Numbered from the stretch's first letter, positions 32,555 to 41,252 are shown. The stretch is 52,610 nucleotides of DNA from JADKFD01 sp050250665 (GCA_050250665.1 JBFWOF010000047.1:1-52610), one strand, 5' to 3'. The notes: a model not told the origin generated them from the sequence alone. Translations and numbers: made by a program.

Positions 32555-32759
32555 GTGGGAGCGGCTTCAGCCGCGAAAGGGGCATCGCTCTGATCTGAAT
32601 TTCCGGATCGCGACGCACGGTCGCTCCTACATCGGCGTGGCTTCCGCGCCGATTGGGCTGTTCTGTCTGCCTCTGCTCATCGCGGACAGAGTCCGCTCCC
32701 ACAGTCGGGATGCCAGCCCTGCGGGAGCTTCAGACCTGTGGGAGCGGCTTCAGCCGCGA
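32555..32759. repeat. Cluster of four REP elements
   Basis: Forward at 32555-32576, inverted at 32606-32630, inverted at 32680-32702 and forward at 32738-32759. The first and last share GTGGGAGCGGCTTCAGCCGC, the second has stem GCGAC/GTCGC type with loop changes, and the third has the GCGGAC/GTCCGC stem. A truncated head (GCGGGAGCTTCAG) at about 32720 may be a decayed copy. Confidence 0.8.
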
Positions 32760-32765
32760 TAGGTG

Positions 32766-32799
32766 GTAGGTCACGTTGACCCGAAGGGTCTACGTGACG
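32766..32799 (+). repeat. REP-like element with GTAGGTCACGTTG head
   Basis: It keeps the outer GTCACGT/ACGTGAC arms of the copy at 7541-7578 but has the inner stem GACCC-GAA-GGGTC. Confidence 0.75.
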
Positions 32800-32819
32800 G
32801 CTGCGTCTTCCATCCTCCG

Positions 32820-32868
32820 CCAACCGCCAACCGCCAACCGTCAACCGCCAACCGACAACCGCCAACCG
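32820..32868 (-). repeat. Heptamer array, seven units of NCAACCG
   Basis: Seven 7-bp units (CCAACCG with TCAACCG and ACAACCG variants), ending five bases from the stop codon of the DUF4139 gene. In that gene's sense it reads (CGGTTGN)n, close to the GGTTGTY arrays at 4122 and 6620. Confidence 0.9.
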
Positions 32869-32873
32869 ACAAG

Positions 32874-34370
32874 CTACCAGCGATAGCGCACGGTGTAGCG
32901 CACCTTGGCGGTGCCGTCGGCCGGAATCTGCACCGGGAAGTCCATGGTCTGCTGGTCGCGCTTTTCGCCCTTGTGGGTGCTTTGCAGCAGCTCCCAGGTG
33001 CTCCAGCGATAGAAGTAGTCGCGCACGATGACTTCGGCAGCGCTGGTCTTGCGGTTGCGGACTTCGATCTCAAAGGTTTCGTCCAGGGTCTTGCCGCTGG
33101 TGTCGAGCTTGAAATCGACCTGTTTGCGCTCACCGACGACATCGAATGAATTGCCGAGCTTGATCCTGAGCGTCTCGTTGCGGGGGGTGTGGGCGATGAC
33201 ATCCTCACCGATGAACTCCAGCGAACCGTCGGCCGAGGCCTGGTTCACCCGGACCCGGCCAGCCGGTAGCGGCATGCCCATCTGGTTCTCGGCCTTGTTG
33301 GCGAATTCCAGATAAGCGCCGACCTGGCCCTTGTGGGTGGCGCCGAGATTCTGATCCATGTTCGGCGCGCCGCCCCACATCGGATAGGCGTAGGGGCTGG
33401 CGGTGAACACCAGTTGCTTGGTGCAGCTCACGCCCGAGGAGGATGGAAACAGTTCCAGCTGCTTGGTGGAGTTGTCCGGCAGATCGCTGCGGCGGCCGAG
33501 CGTGTACAGGTGGTACTCAAACAGCTGTGACTCCTGGAAGCCGGAATCCTCCAGGACTGCATTGGACATCACTTCCATCTTGCGGAAGCTTGGTGCCGGC
33601 GCGGCAGGAGCGCGATTGACTTCACCAGCCACCAGTTTCAGCTTCGCCTGCGGGTAGCTGCCGCCGGACTGGTTGACGATGGTCACCCAGGCCGCCAGGT
33701 CCATGCTGCAGCCCTTGGCGTCCTCCTTGAGAATCACGTTGTAGTCGGCCCACCAGGTCAATCCGCGTGACTGGTAGGCCACCTGCGCCTGCTGGTTGCC
33801 GCCACGGGCGCTGTCGGTCAGCCAGACCAGCGTCGGCCGCGTGATCAAACCACCCGGGAGCGACGGGAAGCGCACGCTGTCATAGCGCTGCATCGAGCTG
33901 ACTTCGCCCGAATCCAGTTGCAGCAACAGCGCGCCCTGGGTGCCCAGCAAGGTGCCGCTGACGAGTTCGGCCTGATCGCCCACCATGCGCTCCACGACAA
34001 TGCGCTGGCCGATGTAGCGATCCATCAGTTTCTCGGCGCTGACCAGATCGAACTGGAAATTCTGCTCCAGCACGCGGGTGCCGTCAGGATCGGACAGCGA
34101 GATGAAGCTGACTGTGGTCGGATCGATCAGCTTGGCGACATCGGTGAAGCGCACTTCGCCGCGTCCTTTGGGGACGGCCATGCTGCGCTGATCGCGTACC
34201 AGCGCATATCCAGGCAGCCCCTGGGCCCCATAGTTGGACAGCGCATTGACATTGATCTGGCCCGGCTGCGCTGAACTGTAGATGGTCAGTGCGTAGTCGG
34301 CCTCGGTAGCAGCAGCGGCGGCGGAGATGCTCATGGCGATGGCCGTGGCGAGAATGGCGGAACGAAGCAT
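32874..34370 (-). CDS. DUF4139 domain protein, exported
   Basis: 498 residues with a signal peptide (about 1-21, AILATAIAMSISAAAAA). The body is beta-rich with the DUF4139 pattern: RPTLVWLTDSARGGNQQAQV, AYQSRGLTWWADYNVIL, WVTIVNQSGGSYPQAKLKLV near the middle, and a C-terminal Ig-like beta domain (RVRVNQASADGSLEFIGED, then TLRIKLGNSFDVVGERK and further strands to the end). The family is common in proteobacterial envelopes and its role is unknown. It is probably periplasmic or outer-membrane associated. The ATG is at 34370. A heptamer array sits against its stop codon and an inverted repeat lies upstream of its start. Confidence 0.88.
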   Translation of the reverse strand: MLRSAILATAIAMSISAAAAATEADYALTIYSSAQPGQINVNALSNYGAQGLPGYALVRDQRSMAVPKGRGEVRFTDVAKLIDPTTVSFISLSDPDGTRVLEQNFQFDLVSAEKLMDRYIGQRIVVERMVGDQAELVSGTLLGTQGALLLQLDSGEVSSMQRYDSVRFPSLPGGLITRPTLVWLTDSARGGNQQAQVAYQSRGLTWWADYNVILKEDAKGCSMDLAAWVTIVNQSGGSYPQAKLKLVAGEVNRAPAAPAPSFRKMEVMSNAVLEDSGFQESQLFEYHLYTLGRRSDLPDNSTKQLELFPSSSGVSCTKQLVFTASPYAYPMWGGAPNMDQNLGATHKGQVGAYLEFANKAENQMGMPLPAGRVRVNQASADGSLEFIGEDVIAHTPRNETLRIKLGNSFDVVGERKQVDFKLDTSGKTLDETFEIEVRNRKTSAAEVIVRDYFYRWSTWELLQSTHKGEKRDQQTMDFPVQIPADGTAKVRYTVRYRW

Positions 34371-34462
34371 GGCCCGGATCCTTGTTCTGGCGGAGTAGAC
34401 GTCGATATCAACAACGCAGCCGGATTCCGATCGGGGTTAAGACGACCTCAAGGCCCGGATCC

Positions 34463-34550
34463 TCATTCCCGCGCAGGCGGGAATCCAGCTTGGCTTCAGC
34501 CCTCTGGAAGCTCTGGATTCCCGCTTTCGCGCGCTTTCGCGGGAATCACG
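34463..34550. repeat. Inverted ATTCCCGC/GCGGGAAT repeat
   Basis: Two hairpins face each other, TCATTCCCGC-GCAG-GCGGGAATCCAG (34463-34488) and TGGATTCCCGC to GCGGGAATCA (34513-34550). Each is self-complementary and the flanks CCAG/CTGG also pair, giving a cruciform-capable element. It is a dispersed repeat type seen widely in proteobacteria and distinct from the GTRGG REPs. It lies six bases past the stop of the desaturase gene. Confidence 0.75.
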
Positions 34551-34556
34551 CCGCGA

Positions 34557-35417
34557 TCAGGCGTTCTCGCTCGCCACCGGCACCACCGCCGGCGCGGCTG
34601 CGGGCCGACGTGCCTTGCGGTTCTTCCACAAGCCGTGCCAGTCCTTGAACACGCCAAAATGCGCCTGCCAGACCGAATCGGTGGTTTCACCATCGGTCAT
34701 GCCGCAGGGCGGAAACTCGTTCTGTTTGGGCATGTGGAAACTGCCAAAGAGCTGATCCCAGATCGGGAAGAACGCGGCGAAGTTGCGGTTCTGGTGCTCC
34801 GGCAGGGAAGAATGGTGGATGCGGTGCACCTGCGGGCCGGCGATGAAGCGGGTCAGTGGCCCCATCGACAGGCGCAGATTGACGTGGGTGAAGATCGCCC
34901 ACAGCAGCGCGGCATCCCACACCAGTACGGTGTAACTGCCTTCGATGTTGAACAGGCCCATCGGGATGAAGATGAAGGGAATGCGGTAGACATTCTCCAT
35001 CCAGTGATGGCGGAAGCTGGTCGTGGCGTTCATGTGCACCTCGGTGTGGTGCAGCTTGTGATGCGCCCAGAACCAGGCCCAGGTGTGCTGGCAGCGGTGG
35101 AACCAGTAGTAGCAGAAGTCGTGGATCAGCAGCAGCAGGAAGAACTGGCCGACGCCGCCAATCCAGCCTTCGGGGAATTTGACGTTGAACAGGGGCCCAC
35201 CCAGCGCGGCTACGCCCATCGGCACCAGACGGCCGACCAGCATCATCGCCAGATTGGTCATCACCACGAAATTGACGATCCAGATCAGGTTGAACAGGAT
35301 CGCCGACGCTGGCTGGTTCTTCTCCGCCGGGCGGAAGTACTCCACGGTCAGGCCGATGGCGCACAGCATCATGATCTTGTCGGTCCCGGTCAGGAGACTC
35401 TGCAGAAACTCCAGCAT
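34557..35417 (-). CDS. Sterol desaturase/fatty acid hydroxylase family protein
   Basis: 286 residues with four or five membrane helices. The di-iron histidine boxes are HRCQH (HX3H, after HDFCYYWF), HHKLHH (HX2HH) and HRIHH (HX2HH), all intact. The family hydroxylates or desaturates lipids at the membrane using oxygen and an electron donor, and the substrate here is unknown. The ATG at 35417 has GGAG upstream within a short earlier frame that opens at 35432. No partner gene is adjacent. The C-terminal ~35 residues are basic and Ala/Pro-rich (KARRPAAAPAVVPVA). Confidence 0.9.
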   Translation of the reverse strand: MLEFLQSLLTGTDKIMMLCAIGLTVEYFRPAEKNQPASAILFNLIWIVNFVVMTNLAMMLVGRLVPMGVAALGGPLFNVKFPEGWIGGVGQFFLLLLIHDFCYYWFHRCQHTWAWFWAHHKLHHTEVHMNATTSFRHHWMENVYRIPFIFIPMGLFNIEGSYTVLVWDAALLWAIFTHVNLRLSMGPLTRFIAGPQVHRIHHSSLPEHQNRNFAAFFPIWDQLFGSFHMPKQNEFPPCGMTDGETTDSVWQAHFGVFKDWHGLWKNRKARRPAAAPAVVPVASENA

Positions 35418-35719
35418 TGTGTTGCACTCCATTCGGCTGCCACCGGGGGCGGCGCCGGATCAATCGGATCTTGCGGGCAAACGCCAGGGCCGTCTGATCC
35501 TGGCCAGACCTTGGTCAATCCCCATATTCTACCTCTTCAAGGTGTGATCGACGTTGAGGCGGTTCAGTTCCCGGCGGGCTCGGCTGCGCAACTCGCGGCG
35601 CCCGCGCTTCCCGCCCGGCTGAAGTGGCGACGCTGAAGCCCGTCCCTGGCCGCGTAAAGCCGAAACCACAGGTCCGAAAACGGCGAGCGCGGGCCTCGGT
35701 GCGGGGTTAGGATTCAGCC

Positions 35720-37144
35720 ATGACACTCGATCCCGCCAGCGCCTACCAAGCTCTGCTGAGCCGCGACCGCCGCTTCGACGGGCGATTCTTCGTCGGCGTC
35801 AGCACCACCGGCATCTATTGTCGACCTATCTGCCGGGTGCGCGCGCCGAAGGCCAGTTCCTGCCAGTTCTACGGTAGTGCCGCGGCAGCTGAGGCCGCGG
35901 GATTCCGGCCCTGTCTGCGTTGTCGTCCCGAGCTGGCGCCGGGCGTGTCCCTGATCGACAGCCCGGATGCGCTGGCCAGCGCTGCCGCCCGCATGCTCGA
36001 TGCCGGCATCGGACACGAGGGCCTGGCGGAACTGGCTGAGCGGATCGGGGTAGGCGAGCGCCATCTGCGGCGCGTGTTTCAGGCTCATCTGGGGGTCACT
36101 CCGATCGCCTATGCGCAGACCCAGCGCTTGTTGCTGGCCAAGCGCCTGCTCAGCGAAACCCGTTTGCCGATCGCCCAGGTGGCGCAGATGGCGGGCTTCC
36201 GCAGCCTGCGCCGCTGTAATGCCCTGATTCGGGAGCGCTACCGCATGAGCCCGGGCGATCTGCGCCGGCAGGTGCCGAGTCGAGTGAGCCACGACGGCGT
36301 GGTACTCAGCCTGGACTACAGGCCACCCTACGATTGGCAGGCGATCCTGGATTTCTTTGCGATGCGCGCCGTGCCCGGGGTCGAACAGGTCACGCAAGGC
36401 GTCTATCGCCGCTGCGTGCGCGATATCGGCAAGGACCGTCGGGCTGGCTGGATCGAAGTGAGCCACGACGCGCAGCGCTCGCGACTGCAGCTGTCGGTGT
36501 CGGAAACGCTGCGTTCCGATCTGCTTGGCCTGATTGCGGCCGTGCGCCGGCAGTTCGATCTGGATTGTGACCCCGAGCGCGTCTCCGAAGTTCTGGGTGC
36601 ACTGGCCGCCGCTCGACCCGGCTTGCGTCTGCCCGGCGCGATCGACGGATTCGAGCAATCGGTGCGCGCGATTCTGGGACAGCAGGTCAGTGTGGCGGCC
36701 GCGACCACGCTGGCGGGTCGCCTGGCGCAGACTTTCGGTACGCCATTGGAGACGGCGTATGCCGGCTTGAATCGCCTGTTCCCCTCTGCTGCCGAAGTGG
36801 CTGGCCTGGCCGAGGCCGATCTGGTCGGTCTGGGCATCCTCGCGACCCGCGCCCGCAGCATTCTGGCGCTGGCGCAGGCGGTCGCCGCTGGTGAACTGCG
36901 GCTGCAGGCCGATGCACCGGTCGAACCCACACTGGCCCGGTTGCGGGAATTGCCAGGTATTGGCGAGTGGACCGCGCAGTACATTGCGCTGCGTTGCCTG
37001 TCCTGGCCCGATGCCTTTCCGCACACCGATCTCATCATCCTGCGCGCCTTTCCCGGGCTCAAGCCGCGCGAGGTACTCGCCGCGGCAGAAGCCTGGCGCC
37101 CCTGGCGCGGCTACGCCACCTTGCACCTTTGGAAACAGGCATGA
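35720..37144 (+). CDS. alkA: Ada N-domain/AraC/AlkA fusion: DNA-3-methyladenine glycosylase II
   Basis: 474 residues. Residues ~5-75 form the Ada-type zinc domain with cysteines 34, 38, 65 and 68 (CRPIC and CLRC). Cys34 corresponds to the methylphosphotriester acceptor of E. coli Ada. Residues ~85-185 are an AraC-type helix-turn-helix (IGVGERHLRRVFQAHLGVTP). Residues ~195-300 match AlkA_N, and the rest is an HhH-GPD glycosylase with LPGIGEWTAQYIALR and the catalytic aspartate in FPHTDLIILR. It should therefore both sense methylation and excise alkylated purines. Regulation is probably autogenous through the Ada-AraC part. Its stop overlaps the next gene's ATG. Confidence 0.94.
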   Translation: MTLDPASAYQALLSRDRRFDGRFFVGVSTTGIYCRPICRVRAPKASSCQFYGSAAAAEAAGFRPCLRCRPELAPGVSLIDSPDALASAAARMLDAGIGHEGLAELAERIGVGERHLRRVFQAHLGVTPIAYAQTQRLLLAKRLLSETRLPIAQVAQMAGFRSLRRCNALIRERYRMSPGDLRRQVPSRVSHDGVVLSLDYRPPYDWQAILDFFAMRAVPGVEQVTQGVYRRCVRDIGKDRRAGWIEVSHDAQRSRLQLSVSETLRSDLLGLIAAVRRQFDLDCDPERVSEVLGALAAARPGLRLPGAIDGFEQSVRAILGQQVSVAAATTLAGRLAQTFGTPLETAYAGLNRLFPSAAEVAGLAEADLVGLGILATRARSILALAQAVAAGELRLQADAPVEPTLARLRELPGIGEWTAQYIALRCLSWPDAFPHTDLIILRAFPGLKPREVLAAAEAWRPWRGYATLHLWKQA

Positions 37145-37971
37145 ATACCACCATCATCCAGACCGTCCTCGGCCCGGCACGCCTGGCTGCAGAGCAGGGC
37201 GCGCTTATCGGCCTGTGGTTTCGAGGGCAGCAACATGAGCCGGCGATGCCGCCCGAAGCCGTCGCCGTCGCTGTGGATTCTGATCCAACGCTAGGTCTCG
37301 CTGCCGAGTGGCTAAGCGAGCATCTGGCCGGTGGTCGTGCGGCGGCGATGCCGAAACTGGCGCCGCGGGGCACGGATTTTCAGCAAGCGGTTTGGAAGGC
37401 GCTGCTGGAGATTCCCGCAGGCCAGACCACCACCTATGGCGCCTTGGCTCGGAGCATCGGCAAGCCCAGCGCCACCCGAGCCGTGGCTGCAGCCATCGGC
37501 CGCAATCCGGTCTCGGTGCTGATTCCCTGCCACCGGGTGATTGGCAGCAGCGGCAGCCTGACCGGCTACGCCGGCGGGCTCGGGCGCAAACAGGCCCTGC
37601 TGACACTGGAAAGCGGTGCTGTCTTGCCCTGGAAGCGCGTGGCCCGGGCCTATCAGGCGCAATACGCTGATCCCATCGAAGTCGACATCGGTGCTTCCGT
37701 GGGCTGGGTCGAGAGGGCCGATGAGGGCGAGTTTCCGGGCTGGAAGTGGGCGGTAGCGGCGGACCAGCGTGGCGGCTGGGTGCCGCGCAGCTATTTTGGC
37801 CCGGGCGAGACTCAGTCGATTGCCCGTCGCCACTACCATGCCCGTGAACTCAGTGTCGCTGCCGGAGATCAGGTGTTGGAACTGGACGAGTTTTCGGGAT
37901 GGATTTCGGTGATCGACCGCAGTGGCCGCTGCGGCTGGATTCCGCGCAGCGTTCTGGCGGGCGGCGCATGA
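37141..37971 (+). CDS. ogt: O6-alkylguanine-DNA methyltransferase fused to tandem SH3-like domains
   Basis: 276 residues. Residues ~1-160 are an MGMT domain: DFQQAVWKALLEIPAGQTTTY, the helix-turn-helix KPSATRAVAAAIGRNP and the acceptor Cys130 in PCHRV. Residues ~165-272 hold two related SH3-like units, the first ending GGWVPRSYF (about 211-219), the second CGWIPRSVL (about 264-272). This resembles the two-unit 'ligand-binding SH3' proteins of bacteria. MGMT enzymes rarely carry such a tail. The methyltransferase directly reverses O6-methylguanine, while the role of the tail is unknown and protein contact is a guess. It overlaps alkA and the next gene by four bases at both ends, implying coupled translation. 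Confidence 0.85.
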   Translation: MNTTIIQTVLGPARLAAEQGALIGLWFRGQQHEPAMPPEAVAVAVDSDPTLGLAAEWLSEHLAGGRAAAMPKLAPRGTDFQQAVWKALLEIPAGQTTTYGALARSIGKPSATRAVAAAIGRNPVSVLIPCHRVIGSSGSLTGYAGGLGRKQALLTLESGAVLPWKRVARAYQAQYADPIEVDIGASVGWVERADEGEFPGWKWAVAADQRGGWVPRSYFGPGETQSIARRHYHARELSVAAGDQVLELDEFSGWISVIDRSGRCGWIPRSVLAGGA

Positions 37972-39869
37972 CGGTGTCGGTGGCGCGCGCCTGGCTCTGC
38001 GCAGCGCTGCTCGCCCTGGCGGCGTCCACGGTGCGGGCGGCGGAGGATGCTCTGAGCGCCATGCGCCTGAGCGCTACCACGGGTGCCGCTGCCGACTTCG
38101 TGCCGGATGCCGCCTGCGGCCGCTGCCATCAGCAGATTGCCGCCAGCTTCGCTGCGGTGGGCATGGCGCGCTCCTTCAGCCGCGGCCTCAGCGGGCCGGA
38201 ATCCAGACCCTTCGAAGGCAGCCGCCATCGACATCGGCCGAGCGCGCAGGACTATGCGCTGGAGCGACGGGATGATGGCCTCTGGTTCATCCAGTCCGGC
38301 AAGAGCGCCGATGGTCATCGACACGAGCTTGAGCTACGGGTGGACTGGATCATCGGATCAGGCAACCGGGTGCAGAGCTTTCTGCACCAGACCGCATCCG
38401 GCGAGCTCTACCAGTTGCCCGTGAGCTGGTACAGCCAGTCCGGATCACTGGGCATGTCGCCGGGCTATGAGGCGGCGGATCACCCTGGCGTGGAGCGCCG
38501 CGTGCGCCGGGAATGCATGTTCTGCCACAACGCCTATCCGCAGGTGGCCACTGGCTCCGATTTGCCAGACCAGCCAGACCTGTTTCCCGCCGAGTTGCCG
38601 CTGGGCATCGGCTGCCAGCGCTGCCATGGACCCGGCGCGCCGCACCTGCGCGCCATTCTGGAAGCGCAGCCGCTGGAACAGATTCGCGCTGCGATCAGCA
38701 ATCCCGCTCGCATGCCATGGCCGGCGCGAAACGATGTCTGTTTCCAGTGCCATCTGCTGCCGGCGGTAGAGGTGATCGGCTCGCGCCGGGTCGGTCGCGC
38801 CGATTACAGCTTCCGGCCCGGCCAGCGGCTGTCCGACTACATGGTCCATGTCGACATTAATGATGCCCGCCAGCCGCGCGATGAGCGCTTTCAGATCAAC
38901 CATCACGGCTGGCGCCTGCTGCAGAGCCGCTGTTATCAGAAAAGCGGCGGTGAGATGGGCTGTGTCAGTTGTCACGACCCGCATGTACGTCGGGTAGGCG
39001 CGAGTGCAGTGGGCTGGTACCGGGACAAATGCCTGGGTTGTCATCAGACGCTGGCTTCCGGCCACGGACTCGCTGAGGGCGAGAGCGGCGAGGGCGGGGA
39101 TAGCCGCGATTGCGTGCATTGCCATATGCCCACCCGCCGCACCCAGGACGTGATCGAAGTGACCATGACCGATCACCGCATCGCCCGCGGTCCCTTCGAT
39201 GCGGCGGCGCTGGTCGCGCCGCTGGCGCCGCGTCAGCCACAGATCCGCGATCTGCAGCTGTTCGGCGCCGACGAGGATATGGATGCCGCCGAAGCGGCCG
39301 CTTATCGCGCGCTGATCGCGCTCAACAATGGCATCGGTGGTCGCACCGCGGCGGATGCGCTGGCGCGCCGCCTCACCGAGAGCCCGCCTGAAGATTCATC
39401 GTGGTGGCTGCAGCTGGCACGTCATCAGGTTGGCCTCGGCCAATACGATGAGGCCGCGCAGTCGCTGGCGCAGCTCTCAGCCAGCGATCGGGAGCAGCCC
39501 GGTAGCGCGCATCTGGCCGCCATGATCAGCGCTGCGAAGGGCGATTCCGAATCGGCCTTGCGGCAACTGCGTGAGCTGGCGCGGGACGCGGACTTCCATC
39601 CCGAGGTTGAGTACAACCTGGCCATGATCGAGCGCCGGCTCGGTCATCGCGATCGCGAAATTGCCATGCTCAAGCGCTTCCTCGAGTCTCGCCCGCTCAG
39701 CGCCATCGGCTGGTGGCAGCTGGCCCGCTCCTACCGTCGGGCCGATCAACCCGCAGCTGCGGCAGAGGCACTGCAGCAGGCGCAGGCGATCAAGCCCGAC
39801 ATCGGGGATTCGCGCTCGGATTCCAAAGGCACTGAGAAAGAGACTGCCGGGCCAACTTCCAGGCGGTGA
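37968..39869 (+). CDS. Exported heptahaem c-type cytochrome with C-terminal TPRs
   Basis: 633 residues. A signal peptide (about 1-24) is followed by seven CxxCH haem-binding motifs at about residues 50-54, 183-187, 216-220, 258-262, 332-336, 355-359 and 382-386. The last is in CVHCHMPTRRTQDVIEVTM followed by TDH. The C-terminal ~200 residues are tetratricopeptide repeats (LARHQVGLGQYDEAAQSLAQ and others). A similar multihaem-TPR layout is known in proteins of unknown electron-transfer role. It starts with ATGA overlapping the ogt stop, so it is translationally coupled to two DNA-repair genes although it is periplasmic. A REP element begins 26 bases after its stop. Confidence 0.88.
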   Translation: MTVSVARAWLCAALLALAASTVRAAEDALSAMRLSATTGAAADFVPDAACGRCHQQIAASFAAVGMARSFSRGLSGPESRPFEGSRHRHRPSAQDYALERRDDGLWFIQSGKSADGHRHELELRVDWIIGSGNRVQSFLHQTASGELYQLPVSWYSQSGSLGMSPGYEAADHPGVERRVRRECMFCHNAYPQVATGSDLPDQPDLFPAELPLGIGCQRCHGPGAPHLRAILEAQPLEQIRAAISNPARMPWPARNDVCFQCHLLPAVEVIGSRRVGRADYSFRPGQRLSDYMVHVDINDARQPRDERFQINHHGWRLLQSRCYQKSGGEMGCVSCHDPHVRRVGASAVGWYRDKCLGCHQTLASGHGLAEGESGEGGDSRDCVHCHMPTRRTQDVIEVTMTDHRIARGPFDAAALVAPLAPRQPQIRDLQLFGADEDMDAAEAAAYRALIALNNGIGGRTAADALARRLTESPPEDSSWWLQLARHQVGLGQYDEAAQSLAQLSASDREQPGSAHLAAMISAAKGDSESALRQLRELARDADFHPEVEYNLAMIERRLGHRDREIAMLKRFLESRPLSAIGWWQLARSYRRADQPAAAAEALQQAQAIKPDIGDSRSDSKGTEKETAGPTSRR

Positions 39870-39894
39870 TTCGCTGCGGCCATTAGATTCATGC

Positions 39895-40411
39895 GTAGGA
39901 GCGCCCTTGCGGCGCGACCCTTTGCTCAATGAGGCTCGCGACGATAGGTCGCGGGCATGCGCTGGATTCGCTACCGTGTCGTGCCTGGCAGCCAAAGGCA
40001 GGACGCGAAGGACGCGAAGGAAAAGCAGAAAGTTCGCAAAGGAGAGCAAAAGGCGGATCAGATTGCTCTTCTTCGTGTCCTTGTTGCTCTTCCTTCGTGT
40101 CCTTCGTGTCCAGCTTTCCTGTCAGGACTGGCGACGAATCTCGGGGCGTGCGCCGTGCTGGTCGCGACGCGAGGAGGCACGGATACGGCGAACGCCGCTA
40201 CCGTGTCGTGCGTTGTGGGTAAAGGCAGGACGCGAAGAACGCGAAGGAAAAGCAGAAAGTTCGCAAAGGAGAGCAATAGGCGAATCAGATTGCTCTTCTT
40301 CGTGTCCTTGCTGCTCTTCCTTCGCGTCCTTCGCGTCCTGCTTTCCTGTCATGACTGGCGACCAATCTCGGGGCGTGCGCGGTGCTGGTCGCGACGCGAG
40401 GTCGCTCCTAC
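39895..40411. repeat. Two adjacent ~220-280 bp REP-bounded elements
   Basis: The first unit runs from a forward REP (39895-39919) to a degenerate inverted REP (about 40160-40174). The second runs from about 40187 to an inverted REP (40387-40411). Each contains a CCGTGTCGTGC motif, a GCAGGACGCGAAG-type left arm in 9-bp steps and an inverted right arm (CTTCGTGTCC or CTTCGCGTCC units). The units differ by scattered substitutions. They fill the spacer between the heptahaem gene and the convergent DUF4399 gene, where no gene is visible. Confidence 0.8.
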
Positions 40412-40455
40412 ATACGACGGGCTCGCAGTGGCGTCTTTCGCCGTCCCAGATTGCC

Positions 40456-40878
40456 TTACTTGACCTCAACCGTGATCTTTTCGCTCATGATCGGCGGATC
40501 GTGCGGGATGTGATTGGCGTCGCCGAGCACCAGTTGCAGGGTGTGCTTGCCGGGGGGCAGATCCAGCGTGATTTCGGTCTGGCCGCCGCCGAAGTGGCGG
40601 TGCATGTCGTCATTGGGCAGCGGAAAATCCATCGGCGGCAGTTCGCTGACGTCGATCAGCAGATGGTGATGACCGGTGTTTTCCTTGACCGTGCCGGCCG
40701 GTGCCACGCCCATGCCGGTGAGGCCAAAGCGCACGGTGACCGGGTTCTGTACGGTTTCACCGTCGGCCGGCGTGATGAAATAGACCTTGGCGCCCGTCGG
40801 GGCCGGTGTCAGTGGCAGCGGTCCGGCAAAGGCAAGCGCAGGGGCCAGGAGCAGGGCGAAGCAGATCGACGCGCGCAT
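40456..40878 (-). CDS. DUF4399 domain protein, exported
   Basis: 140 residues. A signal peptide (about 1-19, ICFALLLAPALAFAG) leads into a DUF4399 domain with KVYFITPADGETVQNPVTVR, GTVKENTGHHHLLIDV and LPPGKHTLQLVLGDANHIPH. The HHH and the second HIPH suggest a metal site. The family is small, periplasmic and of unknown function, and the fold appears copper-/immunoglobulin-like from the strand pattern. The ATG at 40878 has GGAG eight bases upstream. It is isolated between repeat elements on both sides. Confidence 0.88.
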   Translation of the reverse strand: MRASICFALLLAPALAFAGPLPLTPAPTGAKVYFITPADGETVQNPVTVRFGLTGMGVAPAGTVKENTGHHHLLIDVSELPPMDFPLPNDDMHRHFGGGQTEITLDLPPGKHTLQLVLGDANHIPHDPPIMSEKITVEVK

Positions 40879-40982
40879 GGGATCGTCTCCAGCAGGTTTG
40901 AAAACCCGATGATGCGCCAGTTCGCGTGCACGTGCTGCGTATGGGCGAACGGGCCCGCGTGCAGTACGCGTCAACTTCGACT

Positions 40983-41243
40983 GTAGGAGCGACCTTGCGT
41001 CGCGATCCGCCGGGCTATGGCAAACGCCGTTACCGTGTCGTGCGTTGTTGGCAAAGGCAGGACGCGAAGGCCGCGAAGGAAAAGCAGAAAGTTCGCAAAG
41101 GAGAGCGAATAACTCATCAGTTTGCTCTTCTTCGCGTTCTTTCTGCTTCTACTTCGCGTCCTTCGCGTCCAGGTTTCCTGTCAGGACTGGCCCCGGATTC
41201 CAGGGCGTGCACGGTGCCGGTCGCGACGCGAGGTCGCTCCTGC
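40983..41243. repeat. REP-bounded ~260-bp element, third copy
   Basis: A forward REP (40983-41007, GTAGGAGCGACC head) and an inverted REP (41219-41243, head mutated to GCAGG) enclose the same core as the units at 39895-40411, with GCCGTTACCGTGTCGTGCG, GCAGAAAGTTCGCAAAGGAG and the inverted CTTCGCGTCC arm. It lies nine bases past the nuoN stop codon. Confidence 0.8.
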
Positions 41244-41252
41244 AGTACGGGG

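Noticed and set aside
35433..35719. Short coding frames in the spacer before alkA
   Set aside because: Frames of about 30 codons (for example from 35547) have no ribosome site or recognisable pattern, and I see no gene or repeat there.
39661..40986. Long open frames across the repeat spacer after the heptahaem gene
   Set aside because: They translate into low-complexity Arg/Leu/Ser segments repeated with the DNA element and begin inside the cytochrome gene in another frame. They are repeat artefacts.
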